Notes under the pieces: model-generated | What the model saw: the letters and a program-made list of their open reading frames with translations, nothing else | Told to the model about the DNA's origin: nothing | Database searches by the model: none | Made by a program: the position numbers and the translations under genes | Source of the DNA: Arthrobacter sp. 31Y | GTDB lineage: Bacteria > Actinomycetota > Actinomycetes > Actinomycetales > Micrococcaceae | Reading direction: 5' to 3' | DNA length: 64,000 nt | NCBI RefSeq assembly: GCF_000526335.1 | Contig: NZ_JAFW01000001.1 | Span: 2,852,001-2,916,000 of the forward strand | In this document: positions 25,781-34,877 of the stretch, in pieces | Layout of the letters: every line of letters begins with the position of its first letter | Position numbering within the stretch: position 1 is the first letter of the stretch

Positions 25781-26748
25781 CTTCGGGGCTGGCTGGTCTG
25801 GCGGGGCTGTCGGGTTTGCCGCCGCGTCAGGCCGACGCCGATCAGGCAGACTACGCCGCCGATCAATCCCCAAATGGTGGGGATCTCCTGGAGGACAGCC
25901 CACGAAATCAGGATGGTGGTGCCAGGGACGAGGTATGTTGTGGCGGCCAGCTTTCCGGCCGAGATCAGGGATAGCGCGTACGCCCAGGTGGTGAAGGCGA
26001 TGGCTGTGGGGAAGATGCCCAAATACACCAGTCCCAGAGTCGCGGGGAGCGGTGCCGCTTGGACCTCGGAGATCAGCTGACCCGTCCATGGGAGGCAGCA
26101 GATCGCGCCCACCATGATGCCGAACCAGGTGGCCTGTCCGGCCGTGAACTTCCGGAGCACGGGTTTCTGCAGGATAGCGCTCACCGAGGCGAGCACGGCG
26201 GCAAGCAAGCACAACAGCACACCGGCGACGTCCGCCGTCGAGCGCTGTCCTGAACCCAACGCAATCATGGCGACGCCGCAGAAGGCCACGCCGCTGCCGA
26301 TCAGCAGCCAGCGCGGGAACCCCTCCTTGAGGAAGATTCCGGCAAGAATGGCGATGAGAATCGGTGAGACGTTGATCAGCATGGCGCTGGTGCCGGCGTC
26401 GAGCATGTGTTCCGCGGCGTTCAGGGCCACGTTGTAGCCGCCGAACCACATCACCCCGTAAGCCACGATCGGCAACCATTCCCGGCCGCTCGGCCAGACC
26501 TTCAACGTCGGCAGCACTACGATTCCAAGCACGACGGCGGCAACCGCTAACCGTCCGAGCGTCAAGGAACCGGGGGAGAAGCTGGGGCCGACTGCCCGGA
26601 TGCCCACGAAGGCCGAAGCCCATAGGACCACCGTGACGATGACGGCAGCGATGCCGAGTTTGCTGATGGCTGCTCCCGGCGCGGGGGTGGTGCGCGGGGA
26701 CGAGTCCGGGGAGGGCTGGCCGGGTTCGGCCGGGGTGGTGGTTGTCAT
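25777..26748 (-). CDS. EamA/DMT-family exporter
   Basis: The 323-residue membrane protein has ten predicted helices in two EamA halves, for example LGIAAVIVTVVLWASAFVGI at the start and ISWAVLQEIPTIWGLIGGVV near the end. These proteins usually export amino acids or small metabolites. ATG at 26748 begins MTTTTPAEPGQ. The frame stays open to 27009 but that extension is not protein-like. Its stop shares CTAG with the pfkB-type gene. Confidence 0.85.
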   Translation of the reverse strand: MTTTTPAEPGQPSPDSSPRTTPAPGAAISKLGIAAVIVTVVLWASAFVGIRAVGPSFSPGSLTLGRLAVAAVVLGIVVLPTLKVWPSGREWLPIVAYGVMWFGGYNVALNAAEHMLDAGTSAMLINVSPILIAILAGIFLKEGFPRWLLIGSGVAFCGVAMIALGSGQRSTADVAGVLLCLLAAVLASVSAILQKPVLRKFTAGQATWFGIMVGAICCLPWTGQLISEVQAAPLPATLGLVYLGIFPTAIAFTTWAYALSLISAGKLAATTYLVPGTTILISWAVLQEIPTIWGLIGGVVCLIGVGLTRRQTRQPRQTSQPRS

Positions 26749-27062
26749 AGGGCAAATGTATCCGGCAAGCAGCCGGGGCGGCTGGCGGTTTTCGGACGCG
26801 TCAGGACAAGATCCTGCCAATGTTGGGCTGCAGCCCCTGGACGTCCGCCGAGGGGTTAGCCCTCGACTCTTTGGGTGCTTCTTTCCCTTGAGATCCCGCC
26901 CCTCGCCGGTCACTTGGTTTGTGGTCCGCGACACTGCGCAAACCTCGATTTGGGAATATCGCCATCTATGCTCTAAAGTTTTAGAGTCCAGTTCGGACGA
27001 GCGAGACACGGAAAGAACGCGTAGAGCGTCCCTTTTCTTTGCGAAATCCGAATTGAGTTCAG
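26749..27062. other. 314-bp region upstream of the tRNA cluster
   Basis: No convincing gene is present. A small inverted repeat (GCAGCC...GGCTGC type) lies around 26768-26838. The promoter for the Glu-Asp-Phe tRNA cluster must be here, probably in the more AT-rich stretch at 26950-26985, but I cannot fix its boxes. Confidence 0.5.
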
Positions 27063-27135
27063 GCCCCCATCGTCTAGCGGCCTAGGACACCGCCCTTTCA
27101 CGGCGGCGGCACGGGTTCGAATCCCGTTGGGGGTA
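27063..27135 (+). tRNA. tRNA-Glu (TTC)
   Basis: A 73-base cloverleaf opens GCCCCCATCGTCTAG and closes GTTGGGGGTA. The anticodon stem CCGCC/GGCGG encloses loop CTTTCAC, giving TTC. The T loop reads TTCGAAT. The sequence is typical of actinobacterial glutamate tRNA, and CCA is not encoded. Confidence 0.96.
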
Positions 27136-27219
27136 CGCAAGGAAGTGGTAAACCGGATGAAAAAAGTCTGGTAAGCTAGAAGCCTTGAAAAAAACGCGGT
27201 AGAGATACTGCAAACGCAA

Positions 27220-27293
27220 GGCCCTGTAGCGCAGTTGGTTAGCGCGCCGCCCTGTCACGGCGGAGGTCGCGGGTTCAAGTCCCGTCAGGGTCG
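27220..27293 (+). tRNA. tRNA-Asp (GTC)
   Basis: A 74-base cloverleaf begins GGCCCTGTAGCGCAG and ends CAGGGTCG. The anticodon stem CCGCC/GGCGG holds loop CTGTCAC, giving GTC. The T loop is TTCAAGT. It lies 84 bp after tRNA-Glu. Confidence 0.96.
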
Positions 27294-27339
27294 CTCTGAG
27301 TGCTGAAGAAATTCGGTTCTCAAGGTGACATGTCACCTA

Positions 27340-27415
27340 GGCTCTGTAGCTCAGTTGGTAGAGCGTTCGACTGAAAATCGAAAGGTCACCGGATCGACGC
27401 CGGTCGGAGCCACCA
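27340..27415 (+). tRNA. tRNA-Phe (GAA)
   Basis: The cloverleaf begins GGCTCTGTAGCTCAG and ends CGGAGCCA followed by an encoded CCA. The anticodon stem TCGAC... contains loop CTGAAAA, giving GAA. It is the third gene of the cluster, with a terminator just downstream. Confidence 0.96.
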
Positions 27416-27420
27416 CTGGG

Positions 27421-27458
27421 AAGCATCAGTTCTGCGGAACTGGTGCTTTTCTTCTTTT
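27421..27458 (+). terminator. Terminator of the tRNA cluster
   Basis: A 12-bp stem, 27421-27432 with 27437-27448, has one G-U type mismatch and a four-base loop (TGCG), and is followed by TTTTCTTCTTTT. It lies six bases after the CCA of tRNA-Phe. Confidence 0.9.
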
Positions 27459-27482
27459 AACGCGGTTGGCGCGGCGAGGGTA

Positions 27483-27510
27483 TGGCGGGCTCAGTTCCGA
27501 CAGCCCGCCA
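27483..27510. terminator. Hairpin past the end of the I36-type gene
   Basis: A 9-bp stem (TGGCGGGCT with AGCCCGCCA) encloses a 10-base loop about 55 bp beyond the minus-strand stop at 27565. There is no T tract, so a role in ending that transcript is only possible. Confidence 0.4.
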
Positions 27511-27564
27511 CGCCCCTGCCATCAAATTGAGGTGCTTCCTTGTTGGCCGCCTCGGTTCTCGGCA

Positions 27565-28008
27565 CTATGCCCAGGATTGATCCCGGTTGATGCATGCGCC
27601 ATCTATCTGAATTGACGTCACCCGGTTCTTCATACCCATTGAAGCCAAGTTGACGCGTTCTCCACCGTAAGTAGCCCATGCCTCGCCAGTGCAGTTGGCT
27701 CCGTCGTAGATGTTGGCTCCGCCTGGGGTGTTGTTGATGAGTGACGCTGCATTGTTGTTGACTTGAACTCCCCAGCCGTTCGCGCCAACTGGGCCATCGG
27801 TGAAGAGCTCGTTGCTCAGGCTGGCATCACTGTAGGCGAAGTCAGCCCGCGCCCCTTCAAAGTTGCTGTTGAAGTAAAGGCACACACGGTTTGCCGGGCA
27901 GGCTTTGCCCGTACCCGAGGCAGTAGCCGCAGGTGCCCCCGCTAGCAGTGACGCTGCCGCGAAGCCAAGCAGAGCGCCGGCACTTGCGATCTTTGAGGCG
28001 AGTTTCAT
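27565..28008 (-). CDS. Secreted peptidase-inhibitor family I36-like protein
   Basis: The 147-residue protein has a signal peptide (about 1-31, ending ATA-SG) and a beta-gamma-crystallin-like domain with CPANRVCLYFNSNFEGARAD, ending GACIN. Four Cys residues probably form two disulphides. Family I36 includes Streptomyces metalloproteinase inhibitors, but many crystallin-like members have no known inhibitor role. ATG at 28008 follows AAGGAG; an in-frame start at 28092 was rejected because it precedes the signal peptide. Confidence 0.8.
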   Translation of the reverse strand: MKLASKIASAGALLGFAAASLLAGAPAATASGTGKACPANRVCLYFNSNFEGARADFAYSDASLSNELFTDGPVGANGWGVQVNNNAASLINNTPGGANIYDGANCTGEAWATYGGERVNLASMGMKNRVTSIQIDGACINRDQSWA

Positions 28009-28183
28009 GGTTCTTGCTCCTTTATCGGGATGTAGTTGACCGTCCGGTATCGCCGAAGCGTGTTTGCGTATCCTCGCGCACGGCTGAGGCATTCGCGATG
28101 GGGTGAACTACCCACGATGCCTGCTCACCGCTGATAAGAAGGGGGCCAAACGGAGTTGGCAAGTAAACGTGTGAGGCCTGGGC

Positions 28184-29825
<1,642 letters not shown>

Positions 29826-30001
29826 GACGAGGCTCCCCAGCAGCTGTTTTGGGTGATGTGTGCGCCAGTCTAGGTGGGGCTAACAACCGCCATCCAGCCG
29901 GGAATTCGCGCTTGTGGATAACTTGCCTATGGTCTCCGTAACGTCCCCGGCGTATTCTTGCCTCGCCGGCTTGTCATCGCACGCATCTTATTGGGGGAAA
30001 T

Positions 30002-30514
30002 ATGTCCACGTTCGAACGCCAACGCTTGTCCACGTCCGGGCGCCTGTTCTTGGCAGCATTGCTCACCGGCATGCTGACGCTCAGTGCCTGCTCTTCCCCG
30101 GCGCCTGTTTCGGAATCGACGCCCACTGCGGCGCAAACCTCTGAGGCGCCCGCCGCGGAAGTGTCCGCAAACGCCAACGCAAGCGCGGACCCCGCTGCAT
30201 CCACGGGAACCGGCGGTGTCTACGGCGAGTTCACCTCCATGTCCGAGGCTTGTCTTTCGGTAAGCGCCACCATGCTGAGCGTCACCATCCTGCCACTGGC
30301 CGCAATGGCGGGCGGCAAGTCTGAAGACATCGACAAGGCAAAGCAGGAATTGTCGCAGATGGAGGGCAAAGTGCCCGCGGAACTGAAGCCTGCGTTCGAG
30401 AAACTTCGCGCCTTCACGGAGTCCGCTGGCTCGGACTTCAGCAAATACGGCGACGGGCAGTTCGAAGAACTTATGAAGCCCATCCAGGACTGGACCGAGA
30501 AGAACTGCAAGTAG
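30002..30514 (+). CDS. Putative lipoprotein, function unknown
   Basis: The 170-residue protein has a lipobox LSACS near residue 30, a low-complexity Ala/Ser/Glu stretch to about 75 and a small helical domain (FTSMSEACLSVSATML to the final NCK). Two Cys residues in that domain could form a disulphide. No family is recognised. It is divergent from the DUF6318 gene across 176 bp and is closed by a hairpin at 30539. Confidence 0.65.
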   Translation: MSTFERQRLSTSGRLFLAALLTGMLTLSACSSPAPVSESTPTAAQTSEAPAAEVSANANASADPAASTGTGGVYGEFTSMSEACLSVSATMLSVTILPLAAMAGGKSEDIDKAKQELSQMEGKVPAELKPAFEKLRAFTESAGSDFSKYGDGQFEELMKPIQDWTEKNCK

Positions 30515-30538
30515 CCGACGTCGGGCGCGTTCCCTTCC

Positions 30539-30566
30539 CTCCGACGCTTCTCCCAAAGCGTCGGAG
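30539..30566 (+). terminator. Hairpin between the lipoprotein gene and the Asp23 operon
   Basis: A perfect 11-bp stem (CTCCGACGCTT with AAGCGTCGGAG) encloses a six-base loop. It starts 25 bp after the stop at 30514. The T run is absent, so termination may be weak or factor-assisted. Confidence 0.6.
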
Positions 30567-30606
30567 CTAGACGCTAGGGTGGTACTCAAGAGAAGGGGAG
30601 TGCTCC

Positions 30607-31053
30607 ATGGAAGACCAGAATGTGCAGCTTGATCCCGTGCCCGGGGGCGAAATCCCTGGTACCGGACGCACCATCATCTCCGAGGCGGCCGTCGCCAAAG
30701 TTGCGGGCATTGCTGCCCGCACAGTGCCCGGCGTCTACTCCTTGGGCTCCGCTCCGTCCCGAGCGCTGGGTGCTATCCGCGACGCCGTCGGCAGCTCGGA
30801 CCATGCAGCAGGCGTCCGTGCCGAGGTCGGGGAGACCCAAGTTGCGGTGGACATCACTTTGGTTGCGCTCTACGGTCATCCCCTGCACGGGGTCGCCAAT
30901 CAGGTGCGGGCTGCTGTGTACCGCGCCGTGGAGGAACTGGTTGGTCTTCAAGTGATTGAGGTCAATATCGAAATCACCGACGTCTTCGTTGCACCGCCGG
31001 CCAAACCCGCCGGAAGCAAGGCAGCGGTAGTGGAAAGGGAGGCACTTCAATGA
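30607..31053 (+). CDS. Asp23/Gls24 family envelope stress protein
   Basis: The 148-residue protein has the Asp23 core from about residue 20 (IISEAAVAKVAGIAARTVPG, then DITLVALYGHPLHGVANQVR and VNIEITDVFV). Asp23 proteins sit at the inner face of the membrane and respond to envelope or alkaline stress. GGGGAG lies upstream of the ATG. The stop overlaps the next start as ATGA, the first of four such couplings. Confidence 0.88.
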   Translation: MEDQNVQLDPVPGGEIPGTGRTIISEAAVAKVAGIAARTVPGVYSLGSAPSRALGAIRDAVGSSDHAAGVRAEVGETQVAVDITLVALYGHPLHGVANQVRAAVYRAVEELVGLQVIEVNIEITDVFVAPPAKPAGSKAAVVEREALQ

Positions 31054-31241
31054 GCATGACCGTGGTGGGAATCGCTATCGGCGCTTTCGTTGCTTTCATG
31101 TCCTTCTCGTTCGGCCTCTGGGGATTCCTGATCTCCCTTTTGTTCATGGGCATAGGTGCCCTGCTTGGCCGCGCGGCTGAGGGCAAGCTGGATCTTCGCA
31201 GTGTGCTGGATGCCATTACGGGCCGGCGCTCTTCGTCATGA
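31050..31241 (+). CDS. Small membrane protein of the Asp23 operon
   Basis: The 63-residue product is mostly two adjoining hydrophobic segments (VGIAIGAFVAFMSFSFGLWG and FLISLLFMGIGALLGR) and a short basic tail. Such small proteins recur beside Asp23 genes in actinobacteria and may anchor the complex. Both ends overlap neighbours by four bases, so it is translated with them. Confidence 0.8.
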   Translation: MSMTVVGIAIGAFVAFMSFSFGLWGFLISLLFMGIGALLGRAAEGKLDLRSVLDAITGRRSSS

Positions 31242-31618
31242 GCGTGGCTGAGGCTGTGGAGTACACCACCAGCCTGGCCGGCCATAACCGGATCAGTACC
31301 CAGGCATTGACATCGTTAGCTCGGGCCGCAGCAGCGCAGGCGCTCGGCGTTGACGCCAGCGACATCCGCGCTGATTGGGCGGACGACGACGGCCTGTTGG
31401 CTTTGTCCATCGTGGCACCTATCAGCGTCCCGTCTTTGACCGAGGTTCTGCGTAATCCGCAGCGCGTGCAAGGCTTCGGGGGCTCCATCTGGGACCGTGC
31501 AGTGGCGGCCAAGGCGTTGGTTCTTGAAACAGTGACCCAGCTCAGTGGTTCCCAACTCAGCAGGGTGGACATCAGGATCAGCGGAGCGCACGTCACTGAG
31601 GGAGGCCGCGTCCAGTGA
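31238..31618 (+). CDS. Second Asp23-like protein
   Basis: The 126-residue protein is a divergent Asp23-like partner. It has a segment typical of such paralogues, with ALTSLARAAAAQALGVDASD in the first half and QLSRVDIRISGAH near the end. Its start overlaps the previous stop as ATGA and its own stop overlaps the next start as GTGA. It may pair with the first Asp23 protein. Confidence 0.72.
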   Translation: MSVAEAVEYTTSLAGHNRISTQALTSLARAAAAQALGVDASDIRADWADDDGLLALSIVAPISVPSLTEVLRNPQRVQGFGGSIWDRAVAAKALVLETVTQLSGSQLSRVDIRISGAHVTEGGRVQ

Positions 31619-32262
31619 CCCAGGATCAGGAAACACAGCAAGTGAATACAGTGGACTCGAACGCGGGAGCTAGCCCGGTGGCCGGGGAAGACCCGAAGAT
31701 GAGCCGTATCCTGCGCCGTGAGACGCATTCGTCCCGTGCAGGAGCGTCCGTGATAGCGGCCGTTCTGGTAATCGTTCTTTGCGCCTACGCTTTGCTCGAA
31801 GCAGGAGTCCGCGCCATTGGGCAGCCGCCGTGGATTATCGATCCCACCACGGCCGCGGAGCGCATCATCGCCCTCCCGGAAGGCATCTCGCCGCTGTTGC
31901 TTGGGGCGAGTGGTGCCGTCATCGCCATGGTGGGGCTCTTCTTCTTGCTGCACGCTGTCCTGCCGGGCAGGCGGGCCCGCCACTTGCTCCGGGACCCTCG
32001 CACCGCCGTCGTGGTTGATGACGAGGTCCTGGCCTCGGCGCTGGCACGTCGTGCGCGAACTGCCGCGAACGTCACCCAGGAACAAGTGATGGTGGTTGTC
32101 TCGCGGCAATTGGTTGTGGTGAACGTGCGGCCAACTTCCGGCAGCAGGGTCAGTGAAGAAGCAGTGTTGACCGCTGTGCAGGCCGAACTTGAGGAAATGT
32201 CACCGGTACCGATGCCTGCTGTCAGGGTCAACCTGGCGTCGTCGGGGGTGATCGGAGCGTGA
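31615..32262 (+). CDS. DUF6286 membrane protein of the Asp23 operon
   Basis: The 215-residue protein starts at GTG. It has two transmembrane helices, at about residues 42-64 (VIAAVLVIVLCAYALLEAG) and 98-118 (LLLGASGAVIAMVGLFFLLH). A C-terminal domain follows with LASALARRARTAANVTQEQ and VSRQLVVVNVRPTSGSR. This layout matches DUF6286, found in these operons and probably acting as a membrane anchor. No enzyme motif is visible. Confidence 0.8.
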   Translation: MTQDQETQQVNTVDSNAGASPVAGEDPKMSRILRRETHSSRAGASVIAAVLVIVLCAYALLEAGVRAIGQPPWIIDPTTAAERIIALPEGISPLLLGASGAVIAMVGLFFLLHAVLPGRRARHLLRDPRTAVVVDDEVLASALARRARTAANVTQEQVMVVVSRQLVVVNVRPTSGSRVSEEAVLTAVQAELEEMSPVPMPAVRVNLASSGVIGA

Positions 32263-32870
32263 ACGGCACACCACGGACCCTCAACCGAATACTGCTCTTC
32301 ATCATCGGCGCGAAACTGCTGGCCGTCGGACTGCTTCTGGTGCTGTTGGCCACCGTGCCGTCAGTGGCCACGTGGTGGCATGGTTGGTCGGCTTCCGTAT
32401 GGGCGGGCGCTGAAAATGCCTTCAGGCAGACACACCTCCCCGGGCGCGAAGAGAGCTGGCTGTGGATTGTTGCCGGCGTAGTCCTGGTGGCCATCATCAT
32501 CGCGATGATCGCCTGGTTGTCCCAGCAAGGCAAAGGCCGGGCCAACCTTCTGGTGGCCAGCGACGACGACAGCGCTGTGGATGGCGAAGTCCGGATCGGC
32601 GGTGGGGTGGCCGAGCAGGCGCTCAGGGCAGCCCTGTCCGAGAGGACAGACCTCGCCGGCGCTTCTGTTGCCACCCTTGAAGTGAAAGGCCAGCCGGGAT
32701 TGCGCATTCGCATCCAGCCGAGGCAAGGGGTGGCGCCCCACATCCTTGCTGCAGAGGTTTCTCAGCTGGTTGAAGCGTTGGATCTTGTCATCGGGCAGAA
32801 AACTCCCGTGCTGGTGCACATGGTTTCCGGAGCCCGGGCAAGGTTCACCAAGGCTGAAAGGGTCCGCTGA
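32259..32870 (+). CDS. AmaP-like membrane anchor protein
   Basis: The 203-residue protein starts at GTG, overlapping the previous stop. It has two transmembrane helices, at about residues 8-30 (ILLFIIGAKLLAVGLLLVLL) and 68-90 (WLWIVAGVVLVAIIIAMIAW). The soluble C-terminal domain ends in GARARFTKAERVR. The plan resembles AmaP, which tethers Asp23 to the membrane. It is the last coupled gene of the operon. Confidence 0.72.
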   Translation: MNGTPRTLNRILLFIIGAKLLAVGLLLVLLATVPSVATWWHGWSASVWAGAENAFRQTHLPGREESWLWIVAGVVLVAIIIAMIAWLSQQGKGRANLLVASDDDSAVDGEVRIGGGVAEQALRAALSERTDLAGASVATLEVKGQPGLRIRIQPRQGVAPHILAAEVSQLVEALDLVIGQKTPVLVHMVSGARARFTKAERVR

Positions 32871-32994
32871 CAGTGGACGCCGGATGCCCTGAGTTTGACT
32901 GCCAAGGGGTAGTCTCCTCGGCTTGCATTTTCCGGATCCGCCTTACAAACATATCCACCCGATAACCAGATCCACCGTCACAGAGGAGAACACT

Positions 32995-33330
32995 ATGAGT
33001 GAAGAGACCACAGGAGCCGAAGCGGTAAACGGCGCGGCAGGGAACGCAAAGGATGGTGCAGGCGAAGCACTTGAGAATGCCAAGGAATTCGCAGGCGATG
33101 CCGTGGAGAACGTCAAGGAATTTGCGGGGGATGCTGCCGAGAACGTTAAAGAATTCGCTGGCGAGGCTGCCGAGAACGTCAAAGAATTCTTCTCGGGCGA
33201 CGTCGGAGAAAATGCCAAGGAATTGGCGGGCGACGTCGCGGAGAAATCGAAGGAATTGGCCGGAGACGTAGCGGAAAACGTCAAGGGCCTGGGCTCGAAG
33301 ATCGCAGGAATTTTCAAGGGCGATAAGTAG
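32995..33330 (+). CDS. Helical 11-residue-repeat protein (LEA/Gls24-associated type)
   Basis: The 111-residue, highly acidic and helical protein repeats an 11-residue unit about six times, close to ENVKEFAGDAA, from residue 25 to 95. Such undecad repeats form amphipathic helices in LEA-like and apolipoprotein-like proteins that protect membranes or proteins from desiccation. GAGGAG precedes the ATG at 32995. It is 124 bp after the Asp23 operon and may be read with it. A hairpin follows. Confidence 0.8.
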   Translation: MSEETTGAEAVNGAAGNAKDGAGEALENAKEFAGDAVENVKEFAGDAAENVKEFAGEAAENVKEFFSGDVGENAKELAGDVAEKSKELAGDVAENVKGLGSKIAGIFKGDK

Positions 33331-33368
33331 TCAGCCTTTACCGCAAGCAACTTATCGCAGGCAACGGG

Positions 33369-33415
33369 ATGGCAGCTCACAGCGGTGCGGATTACCGCAC
33401 TGCAGGGGCTGCCAT
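33369..33415 (+). terminator. Two-level hairpin after the repeat protein
   Basis: An outer stem ATGGCAGC/GCTGCCAT (33369-33376 with 33408-33415) encloses an inner stem GTGCGG/CCGCAC (33385-33390 with 33395-33400). It lies 38 bp after the stop at 33330. There is no T tract. It also argues against the ATG at 33369 being the start of the next gene. Confidence 0.55.
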
Positions 33416-33470
33416 TCCGCTCTCAGGAGCGGGTAGCCTGATTCCCGTAACCGAAGGACAGGAGGCCGCA

Positions 33471-34199
33471 GTGGCTGGAACGACGGCGGCGAAAACGACA
33501 GTGGCTGGAACGACGGCGGCTGGAAACTTGGCGCTCGGGACGACGGTGTCCGGGCTCATGGCGGAACTGGCCGCACTGGAAGAACCGCGGGCTCGCGAAG
33601 TGAACGAGAAGCATGGTGATGACCACGGGGTAAACCTCAGCAAGCTGCGTGCCATCGCGAAGAGGTTGAAAACCCAACAGGATCTTTCCCGTGAGCTGTG
33701 GGATACCGGCGATACTGCGGCCAGGTTGTTGGCTCTCCTGATCTGCCGGCCCAAGGCCTTTGAACGAGATGAGCTGGACGGCATGTTGCGGGAGGCTCGG
33801 ACTCCTAAAGTGCAGGACTGGCTGGTGAATTACGTCGTCAAGAAGAGCCCGCACTCCGAAGATCTGCGGCTGGTCTGGTTCTCCGATCCGGATCCGGTGG
33901 TGGCGAGTGCCGGCTGGGCTCTGACCTCGGAACGCGTCGTCAAGAAGCCAGTGGGCCTGGACCTCGGGCAGCTTCTGGATGTCATCGAGGCCCAGATGAA
34001 GGATGCCCCGGACCGCCTTCAGTGGGCCATGAACCACTGCCTGGCGCAGATAGGGATCGAATTCCCGGAGCACCGGGCCAGGGCCTTGGAGATTGGGGAC
34101 CGCTTGGAAGTGCTGAAGGACTATCCCACACCGCCCAACTGCACCTCGCCGTTCGCGCCGGACTGGATCAATGAAATGGTGCGGCGTCAGTCAGTGTAG
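33471..34199 (+). CDS. DNA alkylation repair-type HEAT-repeat protein
   Basis: The 242-residue protein resembles AlkD-like proteins: NLSKLRAIAKRLKTQQDLSR, then LWDTGDTAARLLALLICRP and WLVNYVVKKSP, a run of paired helices. AlkD enzymes excise alkylated bases by a helical-repeat cradle. Catalytic Asp/Trp positions cannot be confirmed by eye. GTG at 33471 follows AGGAGG by five bases; the ATG at 33369 lies in a hairpin. The first 20 bases are duplicated at 33501, giving a second GTG in frame. Confidence 0.7.
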   Translation: MAGTTAAKTTVAGTTAAGNLALGTTVSGLMAELAALEEPRAREVNEKHGDDHGVNLSKLRAIAKRLKTQQDLSRELWDTGDTAARLLALLICRPKAFERDELDGMLREARTPKVQDWLVNYVVKKSPHSEDLRLVWFSDPDPVVASAGWALTSERVVKKPVGLDLGQLLDVIEAQMKDAPDRLQWAMNHCLAQIGIEFPEHRARALEIGDRLEVLKDYPTPPNCTSPFAPDWINEMVRRQSV

Positions 34200-34225
34200 G
34201 GCGTTAGCCCGTTAGCCACGGATGA

Positions 34226-34627
34226 TCAGCCTCGGTTACGGTGCATCATCCGGTAAGTGAGCTCGGCAAGCAGCTCTTCGTCGGAGAGGTGCGAGGCCCT
34301 GGCGATGGGGGCGCTGGGAACGGTCACGCGGGGAGGTCCTTGCCGTGATTCGTCCCCGGAGCGCATGTCGTCAGGAGTGATCATCTCCGGAGCGAAATTG
34401 GACTTGCCTTTCAGAACCTCCGACACCGAACCTGCCCTCCATCCCAAAGCGTGCTCAAGCTTGCGCTGGTTAATTTCCTGCGTTCGGCGGGTCCCGGATT
34501 CCAGTGTGCGGACCGTTTTGATGGCGGTGCCTGCCTGCTTGGCCAACTGAACTTGGCTCAATCCTTGAGCCAAGCGTTCTTCTTTGATCAGGCGGCCGAT
34601 AGTTTGCAGTGCTTCAAGTTCATCCAC
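34226..34627 (-). CDS. XRE-family helix-turn-helix regulator
   Basis: The 133-residue protein has an N-terminal Cro/CI helix-turn-helix (IKEERLAQGLSQVQLAKQAG, then TAIKTVRTLESGTRR) at about residues 12-62. The rest is a largely unstructured tail ending in a short helix (LSDEELLAELTYRMMHR). GTG at 34627 follows AGGA; the ATG at 34660 would add 11 residues. The target is unknown. It converges on the AlkD-like gene and is divergent from the ABC transporter unit. Confidence 0.78.
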   Translation of the reverse strand: MDELEALQTIGRLIKEERLAQGLSQVQLAKQAGTAIKTVRTLESGTRRTQEINQRKLEHALGWRAGSVSEVLKGKSNFAPEMITPDDMRSGDESRQGPPRVTVPSAPIARASHLSDEELLAELTYRMMHRNRG

Positions 34628-34780
34628 GATTCCTACTTTTCCATAGGCAATAGTAGGCAATCAAATCAGCGCGGATCATGGCGCCCTGCTGCGTCTGGTC
34701 TCAAACGACCGCGCAGGGCTATGAAGCCCGCCGCCGATAGGCAAGCTCAGGCTGCTTGGTATCGATGCGGTCACGTTATG

Positions 34781-34794
34781 TGTAAGCGCTTGCA
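34781..34794. promoter_or_regulatory. LacI-type operator upstream of the ABC transporter
   Basis: TGTAAGCGCTTGCA is a near-perfect 14-bp palindrome with the central CG typical of LacI-family operators. It lies about 85 bp before the ATG of the solute-binding protein gene. The LacI regulator encoded at 38362, beyond the permeases, is the obvious candidate to bind it. Confidence 0.82.
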
Positions 34795-34877
34795 TTGTTT
34801 GGCTGGTCATGGCTAGTGTGAGCGTCACCACATCAATTGCGCCGCCGAATCTTTGTACTCAGCGAGGAGTCTTTAGC

